This document shows, piece after piece, positions 47,243 to 56,189 of a stretch of 64,000 nucleotides of DNA. The notes beneath the pieces are model-generated. The model saw only the letters and a list, made by a program, of their open reading frames with translations, ran no database searches and was not told the origin of the DNA. The translations under genes and the position numbers were made by a program. Source of the stretch: Cupriavidus lacunae (GTDB lineage Bacteria > Pseudomonadota > Gammaproteobacteria > Burkholderiales > Burkholderiaceae); the NCBI RefSeq assembly GCF_003353055.1, contig NZ_QKWJ01000017.1:1-64000 (forward strand), given 5' to 3'. Positions within the stretch are counted from its first letter, which is position 1; each line of letters begins with the position of its first letter.

Positions 47243-48348
47243 TGGATGGCTCGGATGACCTGTTCGACGGAAATGGCCTTGACCCAGTCCCGCGCATTGG
47301 GGGCAGTGATCACGGTGCTGTGGTTGCGATCGATGGGGGTCCACTCAGGGTTCTTCTGGCGCATCAGCGCGATCACCGGCACATGGACCGCATTGGCCAG
47401 GTGCATCACGGCGGTTTCCACCGAAATGATGAGGTCGCATTGCGCCAGCAGGGCAGGGAGCTGGAAGAAGTTGTCCTCGGCGCTGAACAGCTCGGTGCGC
47501 TGCAGGCGGTAGCTGCCGATGACCTGGCGGGCATGCGCCAGCTCCTGCGGGACGGCATTGACCACGAAGCTGCTGTCGCGCCACGCGTCGAGCCGCTGCA
47601 TGGCCTGGATCAGTTCCGCGACGTGCTCCAGCGGCCAGCAACGCTTCTTGGTCTTGGCGTAGGGATTGATAAAGACCAGCTTGCCGGGACGCGGCGCGAA
47701 CTCCCAGGTTGCCAGCTGCTTGTGCGCGTGCTGGTGCCAGGCCTCGGGGATCTCCACGAACGGGAAGCGCCCGGCGGCATCCAGCTCCGGGCCGCCGACC
47801 TGCCGGAACCAGTGCGCGTAGACGTCGCTGATATGCTGCGGATTGGCGCGATCGACCCGATACGAGGGGATGGCGGCATCCAGCTTGCGGTAGGCCAGCC
47901 GATGGTGAGGCTGGAAGAACTTGACCGGCTTTGCCATGCCGACAATCCAGCCATCGGGACTGATTGCGCGCGCAAGCGTGGCGTACTGGTGTGGCCGCAG
48001 CGTGGCAAGCGAGACGACGATAGGGTAGTGCTCCTGCCGGGCCTCGCGGATGGACGCCTCGTACAGTTCAGGGCTGTAGGTCTGGGTATAGACCTTCTTG
48101 AAGAATCCGCACGCCCCCAGCCAGTCGTAAAGCGAGTACTTCTTCAGGTGCCCCCATTCCGCGGAATTGCTCGTGCGCCGCACTTCATCCACCCAGAGAT
48201 GGACGCTGAGGTGCGGGTAGGCCTCGGCGAAGGCCTTGAAGAAATTCTGCAGGTAGGTGAAGTCGCCCAGCGCCAGGTGGGCGATGAACAGGATCTTGTC
48301 CGACTTCTGAAGCAGTTCTGCTGGAATCAAGGTCTGGGTTTGGGTCAC
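47239..48348 (-). CDS. Glycosyltransferase family 9-like protein
   Basis: 369-residue protein of the heptosyltransferase fold. The N-terminal motif ILFIAHLALGDFTYLQNFFKAF replaces the more common GDxxxxxP, and the C-terminal donor region reads CDLIISVETAVMHLANAVHVPVIALM. It is more divergent than the GT9 encoded at 45137-46192. It is the first gene of the three-gene glycosyltransferase unit and overlaps the GT8 gene by four bases. The donor may be heptose or another sugar. Confidence 0.85.
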   Translation of the reverse strand: MTQTQTLIPAELLQKSDKILFIAHLALGDFTYLQNFFKAFAEAYPHLSVHLWVDEVRRTSNSAEWGHLKKYSLYDWLGACGFFKKVYTQTYSPELYEASIREARQEHYPIVVSLATLRPHQYATLARAISPDGWIVGMAKPVKFFQPHHRLAYRKLDAAIPSYRVDRANPQHISDVYAHWFRQVGGPELDAAGRFPFVEIPEAWHQHAHKQLATWEFAPRPGKLVFINPYAKTKKRCWPLEHVAELIQAMQRLDAWRDSSFVVNAVPQELAHARQVIGSYRLQRTELFSAEDNFFQLPALLAQCDLIISVETAVMHLANAVHVPVIALMRQKNPEWTPIDRNHSTVITAPNARDWVKAISVEQVIRAIQ

Positions 48349-48500
48349 GGATTACTCATGTGGAAAGTCGCGTGGCAACGACCCGCTATTGTAAACGCAG
48401 CCGGCCGCCCTGCCTCCATTGAGGAGAACAAGGCACTTTCTCCAGCGGGAATCCGGGTCTTCGCGACGGGTCTGGACGCCCCGGCGAAGGCGGTGGGGCG

Positions 48501-49607
48501 TCAGCCCATTGCCGCCTTGACGGCCTCGCCCAGCTGGTACACCGCCAGCGCATAGAAGAAGCTGCGGTTGTAGCGCGTCAGCACGTAGAAGTTGCGCAGG
48601 CCGAGCAGGTACTCGGTCGGCTGGTCGGGCGTGGGCAGGTCCACCACCAGCACGCCGGTCTCGCCTTCGCGCGCCAGGTTGATCGGCTCGTCCACGCGCA
48701 GGCCGGCGCGGGTCAGCTCGCTGAGCGTGCGCGTCGGCCACGGCTCGCCGTCGGCGGCGGCGGCAGCGACGCCCAGGCTGCCGGCGTCGCTGGCAATGCG
48801 CCACACCACCGGGCGGCCCGGCTCCCAGCCGTGCAGCTGCAGGAAGCGCGCGACGCTGCCGATGGCGTCGGTGGGGCTGTTGCGCAGATCGATGCGGCCG
48901 TTGTTGTCGTAGTCGATGGCGTATTCGCGCAGGCTGGTCGGCATGAACTGCGGGATGCCGATCGCGCCCGCGAATGAGCCCAGCACCGAATACACGTCGG
49001 TGCGGGTGTCGCGGCACCACAGCAGGTAGTCGGCCAGCTGGTTGCGGAACAGCGTGGTGCGGGCTTCGCGGTTGGGCGTGTCAGGGTAGTCGAAGGCGAG
49101 CGTGGACAGCGAGTCGAGCACGCGGAAGGTGCCCATGTCGCGGCCGTAGATGGTTTCCACGCCAATGATGCCGACGATGACCGAGGCCGGCACGCCGAAT
49201 TCGGCTTCGGCGCGGCGCAGCGTGTCGCGGTTGTCCTGCCAGAAGCGCACGCCCGCGTTGATGCGGATCGGCTCGATAAAGCGCGAGCGGTAGGTGTGCC
49301 AGCTTTTGCGGCCGGGGGTGGCGGGCGGCATGATCAGCCGCACCACGGTGGCCGAATAGACCGCCTGGCTGAACCATTCCTGCAGCGTGCCGCGGTCAAA
49401 GCCGTGGCGGGCCACCATCTCGTCGATAAAGGCGCGCGCTTGCGGGTTGTCGCGGTAGCGGCCGGGTTCGATCTCTTCCTCGCGCACGCTGACGCGGCGC
49501 TTGCCGGCAGCTAGCAGGCTGGGGGAGAGGCCGCAGAGTCCGAGTGCGGCAGCGGAAAGCGCGGCGCCCAGCAGGGGGCGTCGCAGTGAGCGCTGGGTGT
49601 CGGTCAT
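48501..49607 (-). CDS. mltB: Lytic murein transglycosylase B
   Basis: 368-residue periplasmic peptidoglycan lyase. A hydrophobic N-terminal signal (about 10-33) lacks a clear lipobox cysteine in the right context, so it may be soluble rather than a lipoprotein. The catalytic glutamate is in VIVGIIGVETIYGRDMG. The substrate loop GSFAGAIGIPQFMPTSLREYAIDYDNNGRIDL is diagnostic. AAGGA precedes the start at 49607; an upstream in-frame extension is not credible. The gene diverges from the amidohydrolase-like gene at 49758. Confidence 0.93.
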   Translation of the reverse strand: MTDTQRSLRRPLLGAALSAAALGLCGLSPSLLAAGKRRVSVREEEIEPGRYRDNPQARAFIDEMVARHGFDRGTLQEWFSQAVYSATVVRLIMPPATPGRKSWHTYRSRFIEPIRINAGVRFWQDNRDTLRRAEAEFGVPASVIVGIIGVETIYGRDMGTFRVLDSLSTLAFDYPDTPNREARTTLFRNQLADYLLWCRDTRTDVYSVLGSFAGAIGIPQFMPTSLREYAIDYDNNGRIDLRNSPTDAIGSVARFLQLHGWEPGRPVVWRIASDAGSLGVAAAAADGEPWPTRTLSELTRAGLRVDEPINLAREGETGVLVVDLPTPDQPTEYLLGLRNFYVLTRYNRSFFYALAVYQLGEAVKAAMG

Positions 49608-49757
49608 GGTGTCCTTTGCAAGTCGCACCGAGTATAGCGGATGCCACTGCGGCATTTGCGGTGCCGGCGGCCACGACATGCCCCGCCGGCGCCGCTGGGT
49701 GGCATTGCCTTGCGTGTGCTAACGTAGCGATTGGAGACAACATTGCGACGATAAAAG

Positions 49758-50681
49758 ATGCCGACAGGCTATTACACGCACCCCGAGTTCCAGCGGCACG
49801 AGATGGGGCATTTTCATCCGGAGTGCCCGGAACGCCTGCAGGCGATCGAGGATCACCTGATTTCGCACGGCATGGACGGGCTGCTGGAGCGCCGGGAAGC
49901 GCCGGCCGCCACGCGCGAGCAGCTGGAGCGCGTGCATCGGCCTGACTATGTCGATTCGCTCGAAAGCGCCAGCCCGGCCAGTGGCTACCACGCGATCGAT
50001 CCGGACACCTCGATGAATTCCCACACGCTCGCCGCCGCCACGCTGGCAGCGGGCGCGGCGGTGGCGGCCACCGACGCGGTGATCGCCGGCGAGTTCGAGA
50101 ATGCCTTCTGCTGCGTGCGCCCGCCCGGCCACCACGCCGAGCCCGATCGCGCCATGGGCTTCTGCTTCTACAACAACGTTGCCATCGCCGCGCGCCACGC
50201 GCTGCAGGCGCACGGGCTGGAGCGCGTGGCCATCATCGATTTCGACGTGCACCACGGCAACGGCACCGAAGCGGCCTTCCGCGGCGACGAGCACGTGATG
50301 ATGTGCAGCTTCTTCCAGCACCCGTTCTATCCCTACAGCGGCACCGAGCATCTCGCGCCCAATATGGTCAATATCCCGCTGCCGGCCTATACCAACGGCA
50401 TGGCGGTGCGCGAAGTGGTCGAGACCATCTGGCTGCCGCGGCTCAATGCGTTCCGCCCGCAGATGCTGTTCATCTCGGCCGGCTTTGACGCGCACCGCGA
50501 GGACGACCTGGGCCAGATGGGCCTGGTGGAGCAGGATTACGCCTGGATCACCGGCCAGCTGGTCGACGTCGCGCGCACGCATGCGCAGGGCCGCATCGTC
50601 AGCTGCCTGGAAGGGGGCTACAACCTGAGCGCGCTGGGCCGCAGCGTGCTGGCGCACCTGAAGGTGCTGCTGGAACGATAG
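49758..50681 (+). CDS. Histone deacetylase-like amidohydrolase
   Basis: 307-residue zinc amidohydrolase related to acetylpolyamine amidohydrolases and AcuC. The catalytic histidine pair is in RPPGHHAEPDRAMGFCFYNN, zinc ligands are in IDFDVHHGNGT and SAGFDAHREDDLG, and EGGYNL closes the site. Likely substrates are acetylated polyamines or small N-acetyl compounds, not histones. The crotonase homologue follows after 12 bases and probably shares its transcript. Confidence 0.9.
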   Translation: MPTGYYTHPEFQRHEMGHFHPECPERLQAIEDHLISHGMDGLLERREAPAATREQLERVHRPDYVDSLESASPASGYHAIDPDTSMNSHTLAAATLAAGAAVAATDAVIAGEFENAFCCVRPPGHHAEPDRAMGFCFYNNVAIAARHALQAHGLERVAIIDFDVHHGNGTEAAFRGDEHVMMCSFFQHPFYPYSGTEHLAPNMVNIPLPAYTNGMAVREVVETIWLPRLNAFRPQMLFISAGFDAHREDDLGQMGLVEQDYAWITGQLVDVARTHAQGRIVSCLEGGYNLSALGRSVLAHLKVLLER

Positions 50682-50693
50682 GAGACCGTCGCC

Positions 50694-51497
50694 ATGGCCG
50701 AGAACGAGGCGCGCGTGGATGCGCCGCTGCTGACCGAGTCGCGCGACGTCGCGGGCGTGGCGCGCCTGACCATGAACCGGCCGCAGGCGTTCAATGCGCT
50801 GTCCGAGGGGCTGCTTGATGCCCTGACCGAAGCCCTCAGGCGGCTGGCATCGGACGACACCGTGCGCGTGGTGGTGCTGGCCGGCGCCGGCAAGGCCTTC
50901 TGCGCCGGGCACGACCTGCGCGAGATGCGGGCCTCGCCGTCGCACGACTATTACCGCCGTCTGTTCGACCGCTGTACGCGCATGATGATGGCGATCCAGA
51001 AGATGCCGCAGCCGGTGATCGCGCGCGTGCAGGGCATTGCCACGGCGGCCGGCTGCCAGCTGGTGGCGATGTGCGACCTGGCGGTGGCCGCCGACGATGC
51101 GCGCTTTGCGGTGTCCGGGGTCAACCTGGGGTTGTTCTGTTCGACGCCCGGGGTGGCGTTGTCGCGCAACCTGCACCGCAAGCAGGCGATGGAGATGCTG
51201 CTGACCGGCGACATGATCGACGCCGCCACCGCGCGCGAGCGCGGGCTGGTCAACCGGGTGGTGCCCGCGGCGCAGCTGGACGAAGAGGTGGCGCGCCTGG
51301 CCACCAGCATCTGCGCCAAGCCGGCCGCCGCTGTGGCTGCCGGCAAGGGCCTGTTCTACCGCCAGCTGGAAATGGGCATCGAGGCCGCCTACCAGCTTGC
51401 CGGCCAGACCATGGCCTGCAACATGATGGACGAGTCGGCACTGGAGGGGGTGCAGGCCTTTATCGACAAGCGCTCGCCATCCTGGCGTGGCTCATGA
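50694..51497 (+). CDS. Enoyl-CoA hydratase/isomerase family protein, ECHDC3-like
   Basis: 267-residue crotonase-fold protein. The oxyanion region GAGKAFCAGHDLREM is intact, as is the CoA-binding area. However the two catalytic glutamates of true hydratases are not present: GCEL is replaced by GCQL and the GQPEI-like position reads AVSGVNLG. The same pattern is seen in ECHDC3-type proteins. Hydratase activity is therefore doubtful. AGGAG precedes the start. It is coupled closely with the deacetylase-like gene. Confidence 0.85.
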   Translation: MAENEARVDAPLLTESRDVAGVARLTMNRPQAFNALSEGLLDALTEALRRLASDDTVRVVVLAGAGKAFCAGHDLREMRASPSHDYYRRLFDRCTRMMMAIQKMPQPVIARVQGIATAAGCQLVAMCDLAVAADDARFAVSGVNLGLFCSTPGVALSRNLHRKQAMEMLLTGDMIDAATARERGLVNRVVPAAQLDEEVARLATSICAKPAAAVAAGKGLFYRQLEMGIEAAYQLAGQTMACNMMDESALEGVQAFIDKRSPSWRGS

Positions 51498-51605
51498 TCG
51501 ACTTTTGCGGTCCTTATATGCCGGGAACGTATAAAGACATCGGCAAAAAGTCGTTTATGGTATGAAGCGAATCGCATAAAATACGCGCTTCAGAAAAATA
51601 ACGAG

Positions 51606-51649
51606 CGGCAACAGCGCTGGAGATCCCTCGCCTGTTGCCGTTTTCTTTT
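51606..51649 (+). terminator. Terminator-like hairpin in front of metN
   Basis: CGGCAACAG (51606-51614) pairs with CTGTTGCCG (51632-51640) and is followed by TTTTCTTTT. It is an intrinsic terminator by appearance, ending 12 bases before the metN start. A TAAAAT at 51577-51582 could start a transcript that meets it at once. It may end the upstream transcript or attenuate metNIQ. Confidence 0.7.
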
Positions 51650-51661
51650 GGTCACCTTTAC

Positions 51662-52696
51662 ATGATCGAACTGCAAGGACTGTCGCAGCGCTTCCCGGGC
51701 GCGTCTGGCGACGTGCATGCATTGCGGGACGTCAGCCTGTCGATAGCGGCGGGCGAAGTCTTCGGCATCATCGGCCGCAGCGGCGCCGGCAAGAGCACCC
51801 TGGTACGCGCCATCAACCTGCTGAACCGGCCCTCGAGCGGCCGCGTGGCCGTCGCCGGCCAGGAACTGACGGCGCTGGACAAGGGCGCGCTGCGCCAGGC
51901 CCGCCGCGACATCGGCATGATCTTCCAGCACTTCAACCTGCTGTCGTCGCGCTCGGTCTATGACAACGTGGCGCTGCCGCTGGAACTGGCGGGCAAGCCC
52001 CGCGCCGAGATCGCCGCGACGGTGCTGCCGCTGCTTGACCTGGTGGGCCTGTCGGCGCTGAAGGACCGCTATCCGGCCCAGATCAGCGGCGGGCAGAAGC
52101 AGCGCGTGGGGATTGCGCGCGCGCTGGCGAGCAAGCCCAAGGTGCTGCTCTCGGACGAGGCCACTTCCGCGCTGGACCCGGAAACGACCCGCTCCATCCT
52201 GGAACTTCTCAAGCAGATCAACCGCGACCTGGGCCTGACCATCGTGATGATCACGCACCAGATGGAAGTCATCAAACAGGTCTGCGACCGCGTGGCCGTG
52301 CTCGAAGCCGGCCAGGTGGTGGAGACCGGGCGCGTGATCGACGTGTTCCTGCGCCCGCAGCATGAGGTCACCCGCGCCATGATCGGCGACGTGATCTCGC
52401 AGGAGCTGCCGGCGAGCGTGCTCAAGCGCGTGGAGAGCCGCCTCGGCAACGGGCGCGACCACGTCTACCGGCTGGCCTTTACCGGCGAGGGCGTCGACCA
52501 GCCGGTGCTGGCCCAGGCGATCCGCCGCTACGGGCTGGACTTCAATATCCTGCACGGCCATATCGACGAGATCCAGGGCCAGGCCTTCGGCTCGCTGGCG
52601 ATCATGGCCACGGGCGAACTGGCCGACGTGAAGGCGGCGATGGAGTATCTGCAGGCGCAAGGCGTCGTGGTGGAGGAGTTCGAGCATGTGGTCTGA
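51662..52696 (+). CDS. metN: Methionine ABC transporter ATP-binding protein
   Basis: 344-residue ATPase of the D/L-methionine importer. Walker [10 protein letters not shown] is at 38-46, signature [15 protein letters not shown] follows, and Walker B is [13 protein letters not shown]. The C-terminal NIL domain (about 265-340) is the methionine-binding regulatory part that inhibits transport when methionine is plentiful. Start 51662 (MIELQG) fits the family. A TTG nine codons upstream with GGAG before it is possible, but it would lie in the hairpin. The gene overlaps metI by 11 bases. Confidence 0.95.
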   Translation: MIELQGLSQRFPGASGDVHALRDVSLSIAAGEVFGIIGRSGAGKSTLVRAINLLNRPSSGRVAVAGQELTALDKGALRQARRDIGMIFQHFNLLSSRSVYDNVALPLELAGKPRAEIAATVLPLLDLVGLSALKDRYPAQISGGQKQRVGIARALASKPKVLLSDEATSALDPETTRSILELLKQINRDLGLTIVMITHQMEVIKQVCDRVAVLEAGQVVETGRVIDVFLRPQHEVTRAMIGDVISQELPASVLKRVESRLGNGRDHVYRLAFTGEGVDQPVLAQAIRRYGLDFNILHGHIDEIQGQAFGSLAIMATGELADVKAAMEYLQAQGVVVEEFEHVV

Positions 52697-53339
52697 AATG
52701 TTTGACCTGTTCCTGACCTCGTTCAACGAGACCCTGCTGATGGTGGCGATCTCGGGCGTGGTCGGCTCGCTGCTGGGCGTGCCGCTGGGCGTGCTGCTGC
52801 ACCTGACCAACCGCGGTGGCGTGCTGTCGCATCCGCTGTTCAACCGCACCATCGGCGTGGTGGTCAACGCGGTGCGTTCGATCCCGTTCATCATCCTGCT
52901 GGTGGTGGTGATCCCGTTCACGCGCTTTATCGTCGGCTCGTCGATCGGCACCACGGCGGCGATCGTGCCGCTGACCATCGCAGCGATCCCGTTTATCGCG
53001 CGCCTGGTGGAAAGCGCACTGCGCGAGGTCGACAAGGGCCTGGTCGAGGCGGCCCAGTCGATGGGCGCCACCACCGGCCAGATCGTGTGGAAGGTGCTGC
53101 TGCCCGAGGCCATGCCCGGCATCGTCGCCGGCCTGACCATCACCTTTGTCAGCCTGGTCGGCTATTCGGCCATGGCCGGCGCGATCGGCGGCGGCGGCCT
53201 GGGCGACCTGGGCATCCGCTACGGCTACCAGCGCTACATCACCGAGGTGATGGTGGCGGTGGTGGTGATCCTGATCGTGTTCGTGCAGGCAGTACAAAGC
53301 TTCGGTGACTGGCTCGTCCGCCGCATCAGCCACCGCTAA
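52686..53339 (+). CDS. metI: Methionine ABC transporter permease
   Basis: 217-residue inner-membrane permease with five hydrophobic helices. The coupling loop [27 protein letters not shown] is the EAA motif that meets MetN. GGAGG lies inside the end of metN, and the overlap of 11 bases shows translational coupling. The binding protein metQ follows after 32 bases. Confidence 0.95.
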   Translation: MWSEMFDLFLTSFNETLLMVAISGVVGSLLGVPLGVLLHLTNRGGVLSHPLFNRTIGVVVNAVRSIPFIILLVVVIPFTRFIVGSSIGTTAAIVPLTIAAIPFIARLVESALREVDKGLVEAAQSMGATTGQIVWKVLLPEAMPGIVAGLTITFVSLVGYSAMAGAIGGGGLGDLGIRYGYQRYITEVMVAVVVILIVFVQAVQSFGDWLVRRISHR

Positions 53340-53371
53340 GCCAATCAATCTCTGAACTAGGAACGCACATC

Positions 53372-54169
53372 ATGCAACGTCGCAACCTGCTGCAATGGAT
53401 TTTCGGCGCCGCGATCGGCGCAACGCTGGCGACGGGCGCCGTCGCCCAGGAAAAGCCGATCAAGATCGGCGTGACCGGCGGCCCGCACGCCCAGATCATG
53501 GAACAGGTGAAGAAGGTCGCCGCCAAGGACGGCCTGAACATCCAGGTGGTCGAGTTCAGCGACTACATCCAGCCGAATGCCGCGCTGGCCGCCGGCGACC
53601 TGGACGCCAACAGCTACCAGCACCTGCCGTACCTGGAAGCCCAGATCAAGGACCGCGGCTACAAGTTCACGCATATCGCCTACACGGTCACCTTCCCGAT
53701 GGGCGTGTATTCGAAGAAGATCAAGTCGCTCGACCAGCTCAAGCAGGGCGCGCGCGTGGGCGTGCCCAACGATCCGACCAACGGCGGCCGCGGCCTGTTG
53801 CTGCTGCAGAGCAAGGGCGTGATCAAGCTCAAGCCCGACGCCGGCCTGAAGGCCACGCCGCTGGACATCGTCGAGAACCCGAAGAAGATCCGCATCGTCG
53901 AGCTGGACGCCGCGCAGCTGCCGCGCTCGCTGGACGACCTGGACGCTGCGGCCATCAACGGAAACTATGCGGAATCGGCCGGCCTGTCGCCGACCAAGGA
54001 CGCCATTGCCATGGAAGGTCCGAAGGGTCCGTACGCCAATCTGATCGCGATCCGCGAGGCCGACAAGAACAAGCCCTGGGTGGCCAAGCTGGTGAAGGCC
54101 TACCACTCGCCCGAAATCAAGCAATACGTCACTTCGACCTTCAAGGACTCGGTCATTACCGCCTGGTAA
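53372..54169 (+). CDS. metQ: Methionine ABC transporter substrate-binding protein
   Basis: 265-residue periplasmic binding protein of the NlpA/MetQ family. The signal peptide ends ATGAVAQE, without the lipobox cysteine of E. coli MetQ, so it is predicted to be soluble. Diagnostic stretches are [53 protein letters not shown] and [17 protein letters not shown] precedes the start. It completes the metNIQ unit. Confidence 0.95.
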   Translation: MQRRNLLQWIFGAAIGATLATGAVAQEKPIKIGVTGGPHAQIMEQVKKVAAKDGLNIQVVEFSDYIQPNAALAAGDLDANSYQHLPYLEAQIKDRGYKFTHIAYTVTFPMGVYSKKIKSLDQLKQGARVGVPNDPTNGGRGLLLLQSKGVIKLKPDAGLKATPLDIVENPKKIRIVELDAAQLPRSLDDLDAAAINGNYAESAGLSPTKDAIAMEGPKGPYANLIAIREADKNKPWVAKLVKAYHSPEIKQYVTSTFKDSVITAW

Positions 54170-54284
54170 GCCGAAGTCACTTTGAGGGTTTCATCCAATC
54201 AGACGATGCCCGCAAGCCCCGGTTTGCGGCACAATCGCCTGACGGCTGGGATCTGCCGGGCTATGCCCGGCATCATTTTGCCGA

Positions 54285-54339
54285 TAAAATAGTACGATCG
54301 TTCGAAAAACAGGAGAGCCGCCAACCCGGTGGTTATAAT
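54285..54339 (+). promoter_or_regulatory. Control region of etfBA with palindrome and -10 element
   Basis: The 218-base gap after metQ holds a perfect ACGATCGT palindrome at 54294-54301, inside the larger AGTACGATCGTTCG. TATAAT at 54334-54339 is a candidate -10, although no good -35 is at standard distance. A second AT-rich hexamer TAAAAT lies at 54285-54290. A TetR-type fatty acid regulator could bind here. Confidence 0.45.
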
Positions 54340-54387
54340 GACGAGCGAACAAAATTTCTGACTATCAGCTATCAGTGGAGTGAGCGC

Positions 54388-55137
54388 ATGAAAGTACTCG
54401 TCGCAGTCAAGCGGGTGGTGGATTACAACGTCAAGGTCCGCGTCAAGGCGGACGGCAGCGGCGTCGATCTGGCCAACGTCAAGATGAGCATGAACCCCTT
54501 CGACGAAATCGCCGTCGAAGAGGCCGTGCGCCTGAGGGAAGCCGGCGTTGCCACCGAAGTGATCGCCGTCTCGTGCGGTGTCACGCAGTGCCAGGAAACC
54601 CTGCGCACCGCGATGGCCATCGGTGCCGACCGCGGCATCCTGGTGGAATCGAACGAAGACCTGCAACCGCTGGCCGTGGCCAAGCTGCTGAAGGCGCTGA
54701 TCGACAAGGAACAGCCGCAACTGGTGATCCTGGGCAAGCAGGCCATCGACGATGACTCCAACCAGACCGGCCAGATGGTGGCCGCGCTGGCTGGCCTGCC
54801 GCAAGCCACGTTCGCCTCGAAGGTGGTGGTTGCCGACGGCAAGGCCTCGGTGACGCGTGAAGTCGACGGCGGCCTGGAAACGCTGTCGCTCAAGCTGCCG
54901 GCTGTGGTCACGACCGACCTGCGTCTGAACGAGCCGCGCTATGTGACGTTGCCGAACATCATGAAGGCCAAGAAGAAGCAGCTCGATATCGTCAAGCCGG
55001 AAGACCTCGGCGTCGACGTCAAGCCGCGCCTGTCGACCCTGAAGGTGGTCGAGCCTGCCAAACGCAGCGCGGGTGTGATGGTGCCGGACGTCGCGACGCT
55101 GGTGCAGAAGCTGAAAAACGAAGCCAAGGTTATCTGA
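54388..55137 (+). CDS. etfB: Electron transfer flavoprotein subunit beta
   Basis: 249-residue subunit of the electron carrier between acyl-CoA dehydrogenases and ETF:quinone oxidoreductase. The N-terminal [20 protein letters not shown], the [27 protein letters not shown] nucleotide site and the C-terminal [28 protein letters not shown] are all typical. GGAG precedes the start at 54388; a much longer in-frame reading upstream runs through metQ and is not real. etfA follows after 18 bases. Confidence 0.97.
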   Translation: MKVLVAVKRVVDYNVKVRVKADGSGVDLANVKMSMNPFDEIAVEEAVRLREAGVATEVIAVSCGVTQCQETLRTAMAIGADRGILVESNEDLQPLAVAKLLKALIDKEQPQLVILGKQAIDDDSNQTGQMVAALAGLPQATFASKVVVADGKASVTREVDGGLETLSLKLPAVVTTDLRLNEPRYVTLPNIMKAKKKQLDIVKPEDLGVDVKPRLSTLKVVEPAKRSAGVMVPDVATLVQKLKNEAKVI

Positions 55138-55155
55138 GCGCGGGGGAGAAATAAC

Positions 55156-56091
55156 ATGACTGCACTCGTCATTGCTGAACACGACAATCAATCCATCAAG
55201 GCCGCCACGCTGAACACCGTGACCGCCGCAGCCCAGTGCGGCGGCGACGTGCACGTGCTGGTCGCTGGCTCCAACGCCAAGGCCGCGGCCGATGCCGCCG
55301 CCAAGATCGCCGGCGTGAGCAAGGTCCTGCTGGCCGACGCCGCCTACTTCGGCGACGGCCTGGCCGAGAATGTGGCCGAGCAGGCCCTGGCCATCGCCAA
55401 CGACTACTCGCACATCCTGGCTCCGGCCACCCCGTACGGCAAGAACATCCTGCCGCGCGTGGCCGCCAAGCTGGACGTGGCCCAGATCTCGGAAATCTCC
55501 AAGGTCGATGCCCCGGACACGTTCGAGCGCCCGATCTACGCCGGCAACGCCATTGCCACGGTCAAGTCGGAAGACAAGATCAAGGTCATCACCGTGCGCG
55601 GCACGGCGTTTGACGCCGCCGCCGCAGAAGGCGGCTCGGCTGCTGTCGAGACCCTGCCGGCCGTGGCCGACGCGGGCGTTTCGCAATTCGTTTCGCGCGA
55701 AGTGGCCAAGAGCGACCGTCCGGAACTGACCGCCGCCAAGATCATCGTCTCCGGTGGCCGTGGCGTGGGCTCGGGCGAGAACTACACCAAGGTGCTGACG
55801 CCGCTGGCCGACAAGCTGAACGCCGCCCTGGGCGCCTCGCGCGCCGCGGTGGACGCCGGCTTCGTGCCGAACGACTACCAGGTCGGCCAGACCGGCAAGA
55901 TCGTCGCGCCGCAGCTGTACATCGCCGTCGGTATCTCGGGCGCGATCCAGCATCTGGCCGGCATGAAGGATTCCAAGGTGATCGTCGCGATCAACAAGGA
56001 CGCCGAGGCCCCGATCTTCTCGGTGGCCGACTACGGCCTGGTGGGCGACCTGAACACCGTGGTGCCGGAGCTGGTGGCAGCACTGGGCTGA
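55156..56091 (+). CDS. etfA: Electron transfer flavoprotein subunit alpha
   Basis: 311-residue FAD-binding partner of EtfB. The C-terminal FAD domain contains [15 protein letters not shown] [76 protein letters not shown] segments in order. GGGGGAG precedes the start. It is cotranscribed with etfB and followed by a terminator before the acyl-CoA dehydrogenase, whose electrons it likely accepts. Confidence 0.97.
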   Translation: MTALVIAEHDNQSIKAATLNTVTAAAQCGGDVHVLVAGSNAKAAADAAAKIAGVSKVLLADAAYFGDGLAENVAEQALAIANDYSHILAPATPYGKNILPRVAAKLDVAQISEISKVDAPDTFERPIYAGNAIATVKSEDKIKVITVRGTAFDAAAAEGGSAAVETLPAVADAGVSQFVSREVAKSDRPELTAAKIIVSGGRGVGSGENYTKVLTPLADKLNAALGASRAAVDAGFVPNDYQVGQTGKIVAPQLYIAVGISGAIQHLAGMKDSKVIVAINKDAEAPIFSVADYGLVGDLNTVVPELVAALG

Positions 56092-56134
56092 TGCCTCGCC
56101 GGCCGCCCGGCGGCCGGCACGGATAGCAAGTACG

Positions 56135-56168
56135 AGCCGTTCCGGGGATGCCCCGCGAACGGCTTTTT
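56135..56168 (+). terminator. Intrinsic terminator after etfA
   Basis: AGCCGTTC pairs with GAACGGCT, with a nested CGGGG/CCCCG stem, followed by TTTTT. It closes the etfBA unit and ends 22 bases before the acyl-CoA dehydrogenase start. Confidence 0.85.
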
Positions 56169-56189
56169 CATACATGTTGGGAGACATCG

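Noticed and set aside
51590..51662. A known SAM or SAH riboswitch before metN
   Set aside because: Only a simple hairpin and T-run are visible; no conserved core of a known class could be recognised by eye.
53395..55137. A single 580-codon frame joining sequence inside metQ to etfB
   Set aside because: The first half is an off-frame reading of metQ with Arg/Gly-rich junk. The real etfB start is 54388, with a good Shine-Dalgarno sequence.
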